DNA from: Planctomycetota bacterium | GTDB taxonomy: Bacteria > Planctomycetota > Planctomycetia > Pirellulales > Thermoguttaceae | DNA length: 17,806 nt | NCBI GenBank assembly: GCA_018897395.1 | Contig: JAHIKV010000191.1 | Coordinates: forward strand, 1 to 17,806 | Direction of reading: 5' to 3' | Shown here: in pieces, positions 7,596 to 16,603 of the stretch | Position numbering within the stretch: position 1 is the stretch's first letter | Layout: each line of letters opens with the position of its first letter | The notes under the pieces: generated by a model | Database searches by the model: none | What the model was told of the DNA's origin: nothing | Seen by the model: the letters and a program-made list of their open reading frames with translations, nothing else | Translations under genes and position numbers: made by a program

Positions 7596-7625
7596 ATTGT
7601 AGCCGTTATCATCGCCCATTGACAA
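7596..7625 (-). promoter_or_regulatory. sigma-70-like promoter of purM
   Basis: On the minus strand TTGTCA (7620-7625) and TACAAT (7596-7601) are separated by 18 bases. Each box matches five of six consensus positions. Transcription would start near 7589 and give a leader of about 26 bases. There is no room for a purine riboswitch. The space from 7626 to 7850 otherwise holds only repeat B and the ribosome site of the next gene. Confidence 0.6.
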
Positions 7626-7727
7626 GCGGCCGTGGGGCTGGCAAGTTGGGACGAACTATCGCATGTTTAGCAGCCGCCGGCACGGCGGCTTGCGGGTAAT
7701 GAGCGTCAGGAAAACAATGATGCGAAC

Positions 7728-7807
7728 AATAGCCGGGGGCTAACAGCCCCCGGAGGAAAACTCCCGCAACCGGCGCACATTCCGGGGGCTGTTAGCCCCC
7801 GGCTATT
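7728..7807. repeat. palindromic repeat, family B copy 2 (intact)
   Basis: A perfect 27-base inverted repeat, 7728-7754 with 7781-7807, around a 26-base spacer. Each arm is itself a hairpin (GGGGGCT and AGCCCCC around three bases) and carries ATAG at its foot (7729-7732, and CTAT at 7803-7806). It ends 43 bases before the cytochrome-like gene, so it would be in or next to that gene's leader. Confidence 0.85.
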
Positions 7808-7850
7808 ATCCGCGACTATTACAACGGTTTTTCAAGCAAGGAGGTGTGGA

Positions 7851-8780
7851 ATGCGGTTGGCAAACGGTCTTCTCTCGGCGATGGCATTCCTGGTCGTATC
7901 GTGTGCGTCCATTTCGGCGTTGACCTTCTTAGGTTGCACTCGCGCGGCCGAGCAAAGACCGAGTAAGCCGGCCGAGAAATCGGAACCGGCCGCCGTAGCC
8001 GAGACGGAGAAAACCGAGCGGCCGGCGGCGCAACCTGCGGGCCCCGTCGAAACCGTATTGAAGTCGATTCCCGACTCGCCCGAGGGCATGCCGCCGGCGC
8101 CGAAAGTATCGACGTTCGCGCCGGCCGAAGACCTTGCGATTCAGGCTGACAAGTACATAAAGAATTTAGAGAAGACCATCGTCGACGACGATGAGTTCCA
8201 ATACATCCAAGAGAAGATTGCCAAGGAGGCGAACACTCTTATCATCATCACCCTGGCCCTGGGTTTGCACGACGAGCCGAACAAGTACAAGGACCGCGCG
8301 GGCGCGTTGATGCAGGCCGCCGCCCTGTTGGCCGCCGTCGAGGACCTGGAGGCGGCGAAGAAGGCCGTCGCCGCCGTCCGGGAGGCCGCCGACGGAAAGC
8401 GGAAATCCAATATGGAGCTGAAGTGGGGGCGGGCCGCCTCCTTGCCCGAGTTGATGAAGCAGGTGCCGCTGGTCAACACCAAACTGAAGCGGCACGTCAA
8501 AGGCGAGCGGTTCAAGTCGAAGGCCAAGCTCACCGCCGGCTACACGGCCGTTATCGCCGCGATTGCCCAAGGCTCGATGGCCGACACTTCCGAGGCGAAA
8601 GACGCCGGGCAAGTGAAGCAGTGGTTCGAGTTCTCCGTGGCGATGCGGGACTCTGCCGGCGCTCTGAACGCCGCCATCCACAAGGGCGACGAACCAGCCG
8701 CGGCCGAAGCGATGAAAAAACTCGCCCAAAGCTGCAACGACTGCCACGCCGTTTTCCATCCCGAGGCCGAGATCGAGTAG
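7851..8780 (+). CDS. exported monohaem c-type cytochrome-like protein (cytochrome c' type C-terminus)
   Basis: The 309-residue protein has a strong start: AAGGAGGTG at 7838-7846 directly before the ATG. The N-terminus is a hydrophobic export signal ending FLGC at about residue 29. That is not a perfect lipobox, so lipid anchoring is possible but unproved. A charged Ala/Pro/Lys/Glu-rich linker runs to about residue 80, followed by amphipathic helices. A single haem-binding CNDCH lies at 295-299, eleven residues before the end (FHPEAEIE). A CXXCH in the last helix of a helical bundle is the layout of cytochrome c' proteins, but this protein is about twice their length. The electron partner is unknown. 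It has no operon partner; the next gene is 600 bases away on the other strand. Confidence 0.8.
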   Translation: MRLANGLLSAMAFLVVSCASISALTFLGCTRAAEQRPSKPAEKSEPAAVAETEKTERPAAQPAGPVETVLKSIPDSPEGMPPAPKVSTFAPAEDLAIQADKYIKNLEKTIVDDDEFQYIQEKIAKEANTLIIITLALGLHDEPNKYKDRAGALMQAAALLAAVEDLEAAKKAVAAVREAADGKRKSNMELKWGRAASLPELMKQVPLVNTKLKRHVKGERFKSKAKLTAGYTAVIAAIAQGSMADTSEAKDAGQVKQWFEFSVAMRDSAGALNAAIHKGDEPAAAEAMKKLAQSCNDCHAVFHPEAEIE

Positions 8781-8848
8781 CGTCCAGACGAGAAACGCGG
8801 GAATACGGCACGACAAGATGATACTCTACAACCGCCGTTTCCCTCCCG

Positions 8849-9076
8849 ACCTGAGTTTTGGATAGGGTCACATCATCGAAATAGCCGGGGGCTAACAGCC
8901 CCCGGAGAACGTCGCAAGACATCAAAACAGCAGCGCGGATTGTTGGGGTGGCAGTTGTACTGCCACCCCTGTTTTTGCCGCGTTTCCCGGGGTGGCAGTA
9001 CAACTGCCACCCCAACATGTGGCTTTTTCAACGGGGGGCTGTTAGCCCCGGCTATTTTCTTATCCAAAACTCAGGT
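8849..9076. repeat. three-layer nested palindrome
   Basis: Outer layer: a perfect 16-base inverted repeat, ACCTGAGTTTTGGATA at 8849-8864 and its inverse at 9061-9076. Middle layer: family B arms at 8881-8906 and 9033-9055, differing by one G, with ATAG feet. Inner layer: family C, a perfect 28-base inverted repeat at 8942-8969 and 8989-9016, each arm itself a hairpin with a GTTG foot. The layers are separated by unrelated spacers, as if one element had inserted in the loop of another. The structure lies between two convergent genes. Confidence 0.85.
8942..9016. repeat. family C double palindrome (GTTG foot)
   Basis: Two perfect 28-base inverse arms with a 19-base spacer. Each arm folds as GGGGTGGCAGT with ACTGCCACCCC around a three-base loop and starts GTTG on its own strand. 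A single related hairpin lies at 15608-15638. It forms the core of the nested structure at 8849-9076. Confidence 0.85.
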
Positions 9077-9155
9077 TCACAATGGTTCGGCGTTGCGATA
9101 TTATACCGTCCTCCGTCCTCGAAGGCAAATTGTCTGAAACGCGACGGAGGCGGCC

Positions 9156-9323
9156 ATGCCGGTCATATGGCTTGCGCGCGACCGCGAGTTCATCAGCGCC
9201 TTCAAGAACAAACGGCTGCTCGAATGCGCACGCGGCGTTGCGGCCGTCGCACCGAGACTCGTCAAGTGCGGGCAACGGGACGATATACGGCGCTGCCGAA
9301 TCCGAGGATCGGATAGAAAATAA
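9156..9323 (+). CDS. possible small protein of unknown function
   Basis: A 55-residue frame with a good ribosome site (GGAGG five bases before the ATG). The product is basic and arginine-rich with three cysteines and begins MPVIWLARDREF. I recognise no family. It has no membrane segment and no signal peptide. The surrounding 9077-9340 has no other likely gene. It could be a real small gene, a decayed fragment, or chance; only the ribosome site argues for it. Confidence 0.25.
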   Translation: MPVIWLARDREFISAFKNKRLLECARGVAAVAPRLVKCGQRDDIRRCRIRGSDRK

Positions 9324-9341
9324 ATTGACCGAGAGCGGCCG

Positions 9342-9375
9342 AAAAAAAAGCCCACGGGGTGCAACCCGTGGGCTT
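9342..9375 (-). terminator. intrinsic terminator of hppA
   Basis: On the minus strand an 11-pair stem (9365-9375 with 9348-9358, AAGCCCACGGG and CCCGTGGGCTT) with a six-base loop is followed by a run of eight T (9342-9349). It starts 31 bases after the hppA stop codon. This is the only textbook intrinsic terminator in the window. Confidence 0.88.
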
Positions 9376-9406
9376 AAGGGAGATTTCCAGTAAATACCGC
9401 GATGCT

Positions 9407-12076
<2,670 letters not shown>

Positions 12077-12137
12077 TGGGGACTCCTCGGGGAAAATCAG
12101 GTGGTGCCGTCGAACGGATTTCACAATCCGCCCACGC

Positions 12138-12196
12138 AACGAGACGGATAACGAGACGGATTAGGAAATCCGTCCTACGGGGCAATACGGGGCAAT
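12138..12196 (-). repeat. repeats and GTAG hairpin in the hppA leader
   Basis: A 12-base unit AACGAGACGGAT is repeated head to tail at 12138-12149 and 12150-12161. A 10-base unit ACGGGGCAAT is repeated at 12177-12186 and 12187-12196. Between them, read on the minus strand, is GTAG (12175-12178) followed by the hairpin GACGGATT/AATCCGTC at 12155-12174 (family I). If the promoter at 12207-12235 is right, all of this is in the 5' leader of hppA mRNA. Confidence 0.65.
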
Positions 12197-12206
12197 AAAG
12201 CCTGTT

Positions 12207-12235
12207 ATTTTGCATACCCCGCCGAAGGCTGTCAA
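12207..12235 (-). promoter_or_regulatory. sigma-70-like promoter of hppA
   Basis: On the minus strand a perfect TTGACA (12230-12235) is followed after 17 bases by CAAAAT (12207-12212), four of six matches to the -10 box. Transcription would start near 12200, giving a leader of about 125 bases that contains the hairpin and direct repeats at 12138-12196. Confidence 0.55.
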
Positions 12236-12532
12236 GGGCTTGGGAAAGTGTTCAGGAGCACCTTCGGTTGCCTAGATGGGGGGGTATCGGCCACTCTCGG
12301 CCGGACGGTTGGATATGGTCCGCACTCGATCCTTGCGGGCTATACAGTGAGCGGCTTGAAGTGTAACATTCTTTTCCATCCGATAAGAATGTTGCATTAT
12401 TTTCCGTGCAACGTATAACACCCGCGGAACACCGCGAGATTCTTGTTCCGCACTTCCGTTCGACTACTTCGAGTGGCGACCGGCACAAATCGGGGGCAAA
12501 TCGAATGCCTGCTCCCTCGGCCTACTAGACTG
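12236..12532. other. intergenic space without a supported gene
   Basis: A 297-base stretch upstream of hppA and downstream of the DUF1559 gene. The only reading frame of note (minus, 78 codons) has no ribosome site and no recognisable product. One imperfectly spaced inverted repeat, AACATTCTT at 12365-12373 with its inverse at 12385-12393, stands in locally AT-rich sequence. It has no T-tract and could be a protein-binding site. I see no terminator for the DUF1559 gene. Confidence 0.5.
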
Positions 12533-13558
12533 CTAGAACTTCTTGCCGTCGATCGCCATGCCGTCCTTACGGTTGCCCAGGCGGCGGTGGGTTTCGGGGT
12601 CGATCGAGTAGTTCATCTTATGCACCGAGCCGTCGCACAGGGCCATGTTGAAGCCACTCGGATGGGCACTGCCGAAGATGTAACTATTGAGCATACCGGG
12701 CGTGTCCGGCAGCGGCGGGTTGGTGGCGATCGTCGTCGCCGTGTCTTGGCCCGTCCAACGGCACTGGTCGTCGCTGTCGCCGTGGTAGGCCGATTGGTCG
12801 TCGCCCCCATCGAGGCCGGTGAAGTAGTGATCGGGGCAGATGTATTTCTCGCCCACCAGGTAGGTGTTGCTGGCGCCGTCGGTGATGTCGGCCATCCTGA
12901 TCTGACTCCGCTGGGTAACGATGCCGTTGACCAGTTTCAGGTCGGCCTTTGAAAGCCAGCCGGAGGAGTTCGGGTTCGCCGCGTCCGACCAGGAACTGGG
13001 TGGTGGGAACCACGTGTTGATCACCGATCCGGCGTTGGCCGCGTAGTCGGCCGCGAACCAAGCCTGCGGCACGTAGCCGCCGTAAAGGGCGGCCATCCGG
13101 CCGCCTTGCTGGCCGTATTGAACGGGATGGAGCGCCGGCGGGCGGCGGCTCGGGCAGGTGAGCATCACCAACGGCGTTTGCACCATCTGCATCGACAACT
13201 GCCCGTACTGGGGGCTGCCTCTGGCTGTGCCCAGCGCCAAGTCGTGCAAGGCTTGTTGCTCCATGTAGGGGAGGCAATTGTAGAAGAAGCCGCCGGGCTG
13301 GAGCGGGCCGAAACCGCTGTTCGGGTCGCCGACGAAACAGTTTCCCCAGCCGCCGGTCGGCAGCCAGCCGTGGATGTGCTCGTGGTCCAGCGCCGCCAGG
13401 CTGATCTGCTTGAGGTTGTTTTGGCATTGAAGCATCCTCGCCGCTTCCCGCGCCGCCTGCACCGCAGGCAACAACAGAGCGATCAAAATGCCGATGATCG
13501 TGATCACCACGAGCAACTCAACCAATGTAAAAGCGGCCCTGCACGACGCTCGCTTCAT
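12533..13558 (-). CDS. DUF1559 prepilin-like protein with H-X9-DG motif
   Basis: The protein has 341 residues. The ATG at 13558 (MKRAS) has GAGGAG seven bases upstream; the frame runs 16 codons further up without a better site. The N-terminus is a type IV prepilin signal: basic leader, then FTLVELLVVITIIGILIALL from F10, with E14 at the +5 position. The prepilin peptidase would cut before F10, with alanine in place of the usual glycine at -1. VQAAREAARMLQCQNNLKQI follows, as in DUF1559 (PF07596). Near the end, H-X9-DG is exact in HPSGFNMALCDGSV. Planctomycetes have dozens to hundreds of these proteins, of unknown pseudopilin-like function. It follows the GH127-like gene by 41 bases on the same strand and is probably co-transcribed with it. 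Confidence 0.95.
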   Translation of the reverse strand: MKRASCRAAFTLVELLVVITIIGILIALLLPAVQAAREAARMLQCQNNLKQISLAALDHEHIHGWLPTGGWGNCFVGDPNSGFGPLQPGGFFYNCLPYMEQQALHDLALGTARGSPQYGQLSMQMVQTPLVMLTCPSRRPPALHPVQYGQQGGRMAALYGGYVPQAWFAADYAANAGSVINTWFPPPSSWSDAANPNSSGWLSKADLKLVNGIVTQRSQIRMADITDGASNTYLVGEKYICPDHYFTGLDGGDDQSAYHGDSDDQCRWTGQDTATTIATNPPLPDTPGMLNSYIFGSAHPSGFNMALCDGSVHKMNYSIDPETHRRLGNRKDGMAIDGKKF

Positions 13559-13599
13559 TTTGTCACTCCTCATTTCAACTTGTGTCTTGAAACACGACA

Positions 13600-15462
13600 T
13601 TACCACTTAAGCACGAGCGGCGTGACGTATCGGGTCACCTTCCGCATCGGCGCTTTGTCCTTGAGGAAATCTTGCCGACGGCCGTAAAGCGCCGCCGGAT
13701 GGAGCTGTGGAGACATTGGAGAGATTTCGATCAACGTGTTGCCCTTGAACCGGCAGGTGCGAACCCTGCCATGAGTCTCCATGGTCCATAGTTCGGTTCT
13801 CTCGACCATCGGGAATTCGATGGTGATGATGTCCTTTTCTTCAAGATTCGTGAAGCGAAGGTATTGGCCGAACCAGGTATTCTTCGCCTCTCGTTGATCC
13901 ACCCGGCAACGAACGGACTTCTTGTCGACCCAAAGCGGGATTCGCACAAGAGCTTCGCGGGCTTCTTTGTTCTTGAGCACCACTTTGCCTTCATACGGCA
14001 GGTAGCTGTCCACGTCCATCCACGGCGAGGCCCGGTTCAGCAGCAGGTTGACCTGGGCGACGCCGTCGCGATAGCGAAGCGTGCCGTCCCAGGCATAAAA
14101 AACCCCCATGTTTCCGTGGGGAGAACAACAGAGAAACGTGCAGTTCTTACTGGCTCTGCCGGCGTATGCGCCGACGCACTTCGCAAGGACCTTTTCAGTC
14201 TCTTCATTGAGATTCTTTCCGGCCAGCTTGCGCAGGTAGGGCATGTCCTCCGGCACAATCTGCATTTCAATGCCGTGGTTGCGGATGTACAGATCGACGT
14301 CTTCCCAGTAATCGCCGATCCCGTAATAGCTCAGTTTGACGGCCAAGCCGATGGTCCGCCCCGCGGCGCAGCCCTGGTCTTCAAAGAAACCGATGCGCCC
14401 GAGGTTTTTCTGGCGGGCCCATTCGTATCCTTCCCGGGCGAAGAGCATCAGCCGGGGATCGTTCACCGCGACCGCATAATCCAGGATCGCCCGCAACGTA
14501 TTGATATGCCCGTGCCAATGTCCATGCCAGTGGGCGTGGTCGGGGCCCGCCACCATCGGGTAGTCTCCTTTCTCCCAGTCGGCCCACAGCTTCGGCTTGG
14601 TCAGAAAACGGACGAGTTCGCCCGAAAGCCGCAGGGCCTTATCGTTGTTGCTCAGAGAGTAGGAAGCAGCCATGCCGCCGGGAACGTGCCCTTGATGATT
14701 GAACAAGGAGCCTTCCTCGCCGAACTTCTCGTTGGGTGGCTCGACCGTGTCCTTCCAACCCTCCCTGACGTAGCAGGAGCGGAGATACTCGCCCTCATAA
14801 CGCCCGTGGACCGGAAAGTAGGCGTAGTCGCCTTTGTGCTCCACGATCTTGTCGATCCCGTCGATGAGTCCATTGATCCGGTCCAACCACACGCGATTCC
14901 CCGTGTATTGATACCAGGCGTTCATGGCCCTTAATATCCGACCCTGGCCATGCACCATCACAAAGGGCTCGGGGATCCAGCGTTTGTCCGACGATCCAGG
15001 CACCCAGTGCAGGCCGTCCTTGCCGAACATCGAGAGCATCATGTCCGCCATCTTGGCTTCCCGATCCAATCCCTTCGTGCTTCCGGTCATCAATCTCAGG
15101 AAGGCCATGGCTTCCATCGCCTTGGGTTGGCAGGCCCCCAGCGAATTGCCGTGCATCTGCACCATCGGCCCGTCCATCGTGCTTCCGGCCATCGGCACTT
15201 CTTCCGGCCGGAAGGCGATGATAAGAGGCATCTCGTAGTTCCGGTCGTCGCGCATGATCGCCAGAAAGTGATCCAGCCCCCACCGGCCACGTTCGGCCAA
15301 ATCGAGGGTGTCGGGCACCTCCGCCTCGTAGTAGCTGCCTTTGACGGCCGGCTCATTGATTTGCCCGGCGTTCGCAGAAGCCCCGCAGGCGACCGACAGC
15401 AAGACCGCCAACGCTGCCAGCAATGTTCCTCGAGCGTTGCCCAAGAGGTTGTCAAGTTTCAT
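13600..15462 (-). CDS. secreted GH127-like glycoside hydrolase (DUF1680 / beta-L-arabinofuranosidase family)
   Basis: The protein has 620 residues from the ATG at 15462. The frame extends 19 codons upstream without a ribosome site, whereas a signal peptide (MKLDNLLGNARGTLL..., cut near ANA at 31) begins at this ATG. The middle part is rich in aromatic-helical segments, as in an (alpha/alpha)6 barrel. It is followed by a beta-rich C-terminal part from about 470, the layout of GH127. The family's zinc-thiolate site uses a Glu-X-Cys pair and a Cys-Cys pair. Here C445-C446 (FLCCSPHGN) fit the latter, and C365 lies 80 residues before, close to the known spacing. However, the glutamate is at 361, giving E-X3-C instead of E-X-C. 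Family membership is probable; the sugar specificity is not known, and activity depends on this altered site. Confidence 0.68.
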   Translation of the reverse strand: MKLDNLLGNARGTLLAALAVLLSVACGASANAGQINEPAVKGSYYEAEVPDTLDLAERGRWGLDHFLAIMRDDRNYEMPLIIAFRPEEVPMAGSTMDGPMVQMHGNSLGACQPKAMEAMAFLRLMTGSTKGLDREAKMADMMLSMFGKDGLHWVPGSSDKRWIPEPFVMVHGQGRILRAMNAWYQYTGNRVWLDRINGLIDGIDKIVEHKGDYAYFPVHGRYEGEYLRSCYVREGWKDTVEPPNEKFGEEGSLFNHQGHVPGGMAASYSLSNNDKALRLSGELVRFLTKPKLWADWEKGDYPMVAGPDHAHWHGHWHGHINTLRAILDYAVAVNDPRLMLFAREGYEWARQKNLGRIGFFEDQGCAAGRTIGLAVKLSYYGIGDYWEDVDLYIRNHGIEMQIVPEDMPYLRKLAGKNLNEETEKVLAKCVGAYAGRASKNCTFLCCSPHGNMGVFYAWDGTLRYRDGVAQVNLLLNRASPWMDVDSYLPYEGKVVLKNKEAREALVRIPLWVDKKSVRCRVDQREAKNTWFGQYLRFTNLEEKDIITIEFPMVERTELWTMETHGRVRTCRFKGNTLIEISPMSPQLHPAALYGRRQDFLKDKAPMRKVTRYVTPLVLKW

Positions 15463-15530
15463 AATCCGTCTCTTTCTGTGGTTGGTAACTGTAATTCCTG
15501 CGGCACTGTCATGCGCCATTCAATAACCCC

Positions 15531-15596
15531 GTTTAGCCGGCGTGCTTGCACGCCGCGTGCCACACCACACGCGGCGAACAAGTTCGCCGGCTAAAC
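15531..15596. repeat. inverted pair of palindromes, family D (TTAG foot)
   Basis: Outer arms 15531-15559 and 15568-15596 share GTTTAGCCGGCG and CGCCGCGTG inverted, but their central parts differ. Both centres remain self-complementary: CGGCGTGC with GCACGCCG on the left, CGGCGAAC with GTTCGCCG on the right. Foot TTAG is at 15533-15536 and CTAA at 15591-15594. It lies about 70 bases upstream of the GH127-like gene start. Confidence 0.8.
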
Positions 15597-15607
15597 GGTT
15601 TTTTCTT

Positions 15608-15638
15608 GTTGGGGCGGCAGTTCAACTGCCATCCCAAC
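15608..15638. repeat. single family C hairpin
   Basis: GTTGGGGCGGCAGTT pairs with AACTGCCATCCCAAC around a short loop, with one G-T/A mismatch region. It is the same family as 8942-9016 but present as one arm only. It sits between repeats D and E. Confidence 0.7.
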
Positions 15639-15646
15639 CTTGATGT

Positions 15647-15755
15647 CCCCTCTCCCCGTGGGAGAGGGTTAGGGTGAGGGCTGCGGTGAGTATGGCCGAA
15701 ACCCCACTCACGCCAACCGCCCTCACCCCCGGCCCCTCTCCCAAAGGGAGAGGGG
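15647..15755. repeat. large multi-branched palindrome, family E
   Basis: The left part 15647-15690 and right part 15707-15755 are approximate inverses. Each carries its own hairpin (CCCCTCTCCC/GGGAGAGGG on the left, CCCCTCTCCC/GGGAGAGGGG on the right). GTGAGGGC near 15675 pairs with GCCCTCAC near 15720 to close an outer stem. It starts nine bases after the PEP-CTERM gene stop codon on the minus strand, so it would be in the 3' end of that transcript. No T-tract is present. Confidence 0.7.
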
Positions 15756-15763
15756 AGTTCTTG

Positions 15764-16453
15764 TTACCTCCGCTTCCTCCATGCGTAGCAGAGCAAGCCG
15801 ACCAGCCCCGCCGCCAGCAGCACCAGCGTCGAAGGCTCGGGAATGACCGTGCCGTCAACCTGAATTTCCCAAACAACGCTTCCACCGGAGGTGGAATTGA
15901 GCATCAAGTAGCGTCCTGTAGCACCCAGGTTCGCGGACTTCGACGCGGCGGCTCCGGTGGTAAGGGTTACCGATCCGGTCGTAAAGTCGAACGTCTCGTC
16001 GTACGTCCACGTGCCGCTGGTGTTGCCGTGGCCGACAGTACCCGACCTGGTGACGATCGTGGCGATTGTGGCATAGGCGCCGCTCGGGCCGTCCAAACTG
16101 CTCCGGATGCCGAGCGTGTAGTTAGTGCTATATCCACTCTCCCAGGAAATCTTGACGTTGTTCAGGCTATAGTCCGCTCCAAGATCAACCATGATCCATG
16201 CGGGAGTCCCACCAGGAACCCACCGGTGTCCACAATTAGTCCCATCTTTTGGCCCATCTGGCCCGAGATTCCCGTCAAACGCCTGGGCCGCATTGTAATA
16301 ACCGGGATATGGGTAGCCCCATGGACTTGCGTCAAACTCAGCGCTTGCAGAGGCTGGAGCGGCTGTAAGGTTAATGGGGGTTGCCTGGGCCACGACCGCA
16401 GTCAGGGCGAACGAGCAGACAACCAACGCGATCAAAATACTCTTGCGATTCAT
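15764..16453 (-). CDS. PEP-CTERM sorted protein with discoidin-like domain
   Basis: The protein has 229 residues; the ATG at 16453 has GGAG eight bases upstream. A signal peptide (cut after AQA at about 24) is followed by a beta-rich region of about 170 residues. Its pattern fits an F5/8 type C (discoidin) carbohydrate-binding fold: AFDGN early, WIMVDLGADYSLNNVKI in the middle, GRYLMLNS and VWEIQVDG late. The C-terminus is a complete PEP-CTERM signal: PEPSTLVLLAAGLVGLL followed by WRKRR, which exosortase (EpsH type) recognises for surface sorting. Two hairpin repeats separate it from the FecR-domain gene and repeat E from the GH127-like gene, so it may be its own transcript. Ligand unknown. 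Confidence 0.9.
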   Translation of the reverse strand: MNRKSILIALVVCSFALTAVVAQATPINLTAAPASASAEFDASPWGYPYPGYYNAAQAFDGNLGPDGPKDGTNCGHRWVPGGTPAWIMVDLGADYSLNNVKISWESGYSTNYTLGIRSSLDGPSGAYATIATIVTRSGTVGHGNTSGTWTYDETFDFTTGSVTLTTGAAASKSANLGATGRYLMLNSTSGGSVVWEIQVDGTVIPEPSTLVLLAAGLVGLLCYAWRKRR

Positions 16454-16521
16454 GGTAATTCTCCAAGAAAGAAACGAAAAACTAAGTGGTTAAAAACAAA
16501 ACGCAACGCACGACACACGTT

Positions 16522-16591
16522 TCCGCACACGGAGTGTGCGGACTACATTGTTCCAGGAGTACATTGTTCCCACGCGGAGCGTGGGAACGAG
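16522..16591. repeat. two TCC/GGA-loop hairpins between fecR-like and PEP-CTERM genes (families G and F)
   Basis: Family G: TCCGCACAC at 16522-16530 with its inverse at 16534-16542, loop GGA, and CTAC at 16543-16546 (GTAG foot on the minus strand). Family F copy 3: TGTTCCCACGC at 16565-16575 and its near inverse ending at 16590, loop GGA, lying 13 bases after the FecR-domain gene stop codon. Two fragments ATTGTTCC at 16547-16554 and 16563-16570 lie between and in the second hairpin. Confidence 0.8.
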
Positions 16592-16603
16592 AGGCACCAT
16601 TCG

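Noticed and set aside
6475..7602. 375-codon open frame on the plus strand
   Set aside because: Antisense to purM, which has all family motifs, and its start is inside repeat H.
7564..7850. Purine riboswitch upstream of purM
   Set aside because: The likely promoter leaves a leader of only about 26 bases, too short for an aptamer, and the sequence further up belongs to repeat B.
196..9055. CRISPR array formed by the repeats
   Set aside because: Repeats are inverted, few, differently spaced and far apart; no regular direct repeat-spacer pattern and no cas gene.
12252..12488. 78-codon minus-strand frame upstream of hppA
   Set aside because: No ribosome site, no recognisable domain, and composition typical of a chance frame.
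13864..14934. 356-codon open frame on the plus strand
   Set aside because: Antisense to the GH127-like gene with no recognisable domain and no ribosome site.
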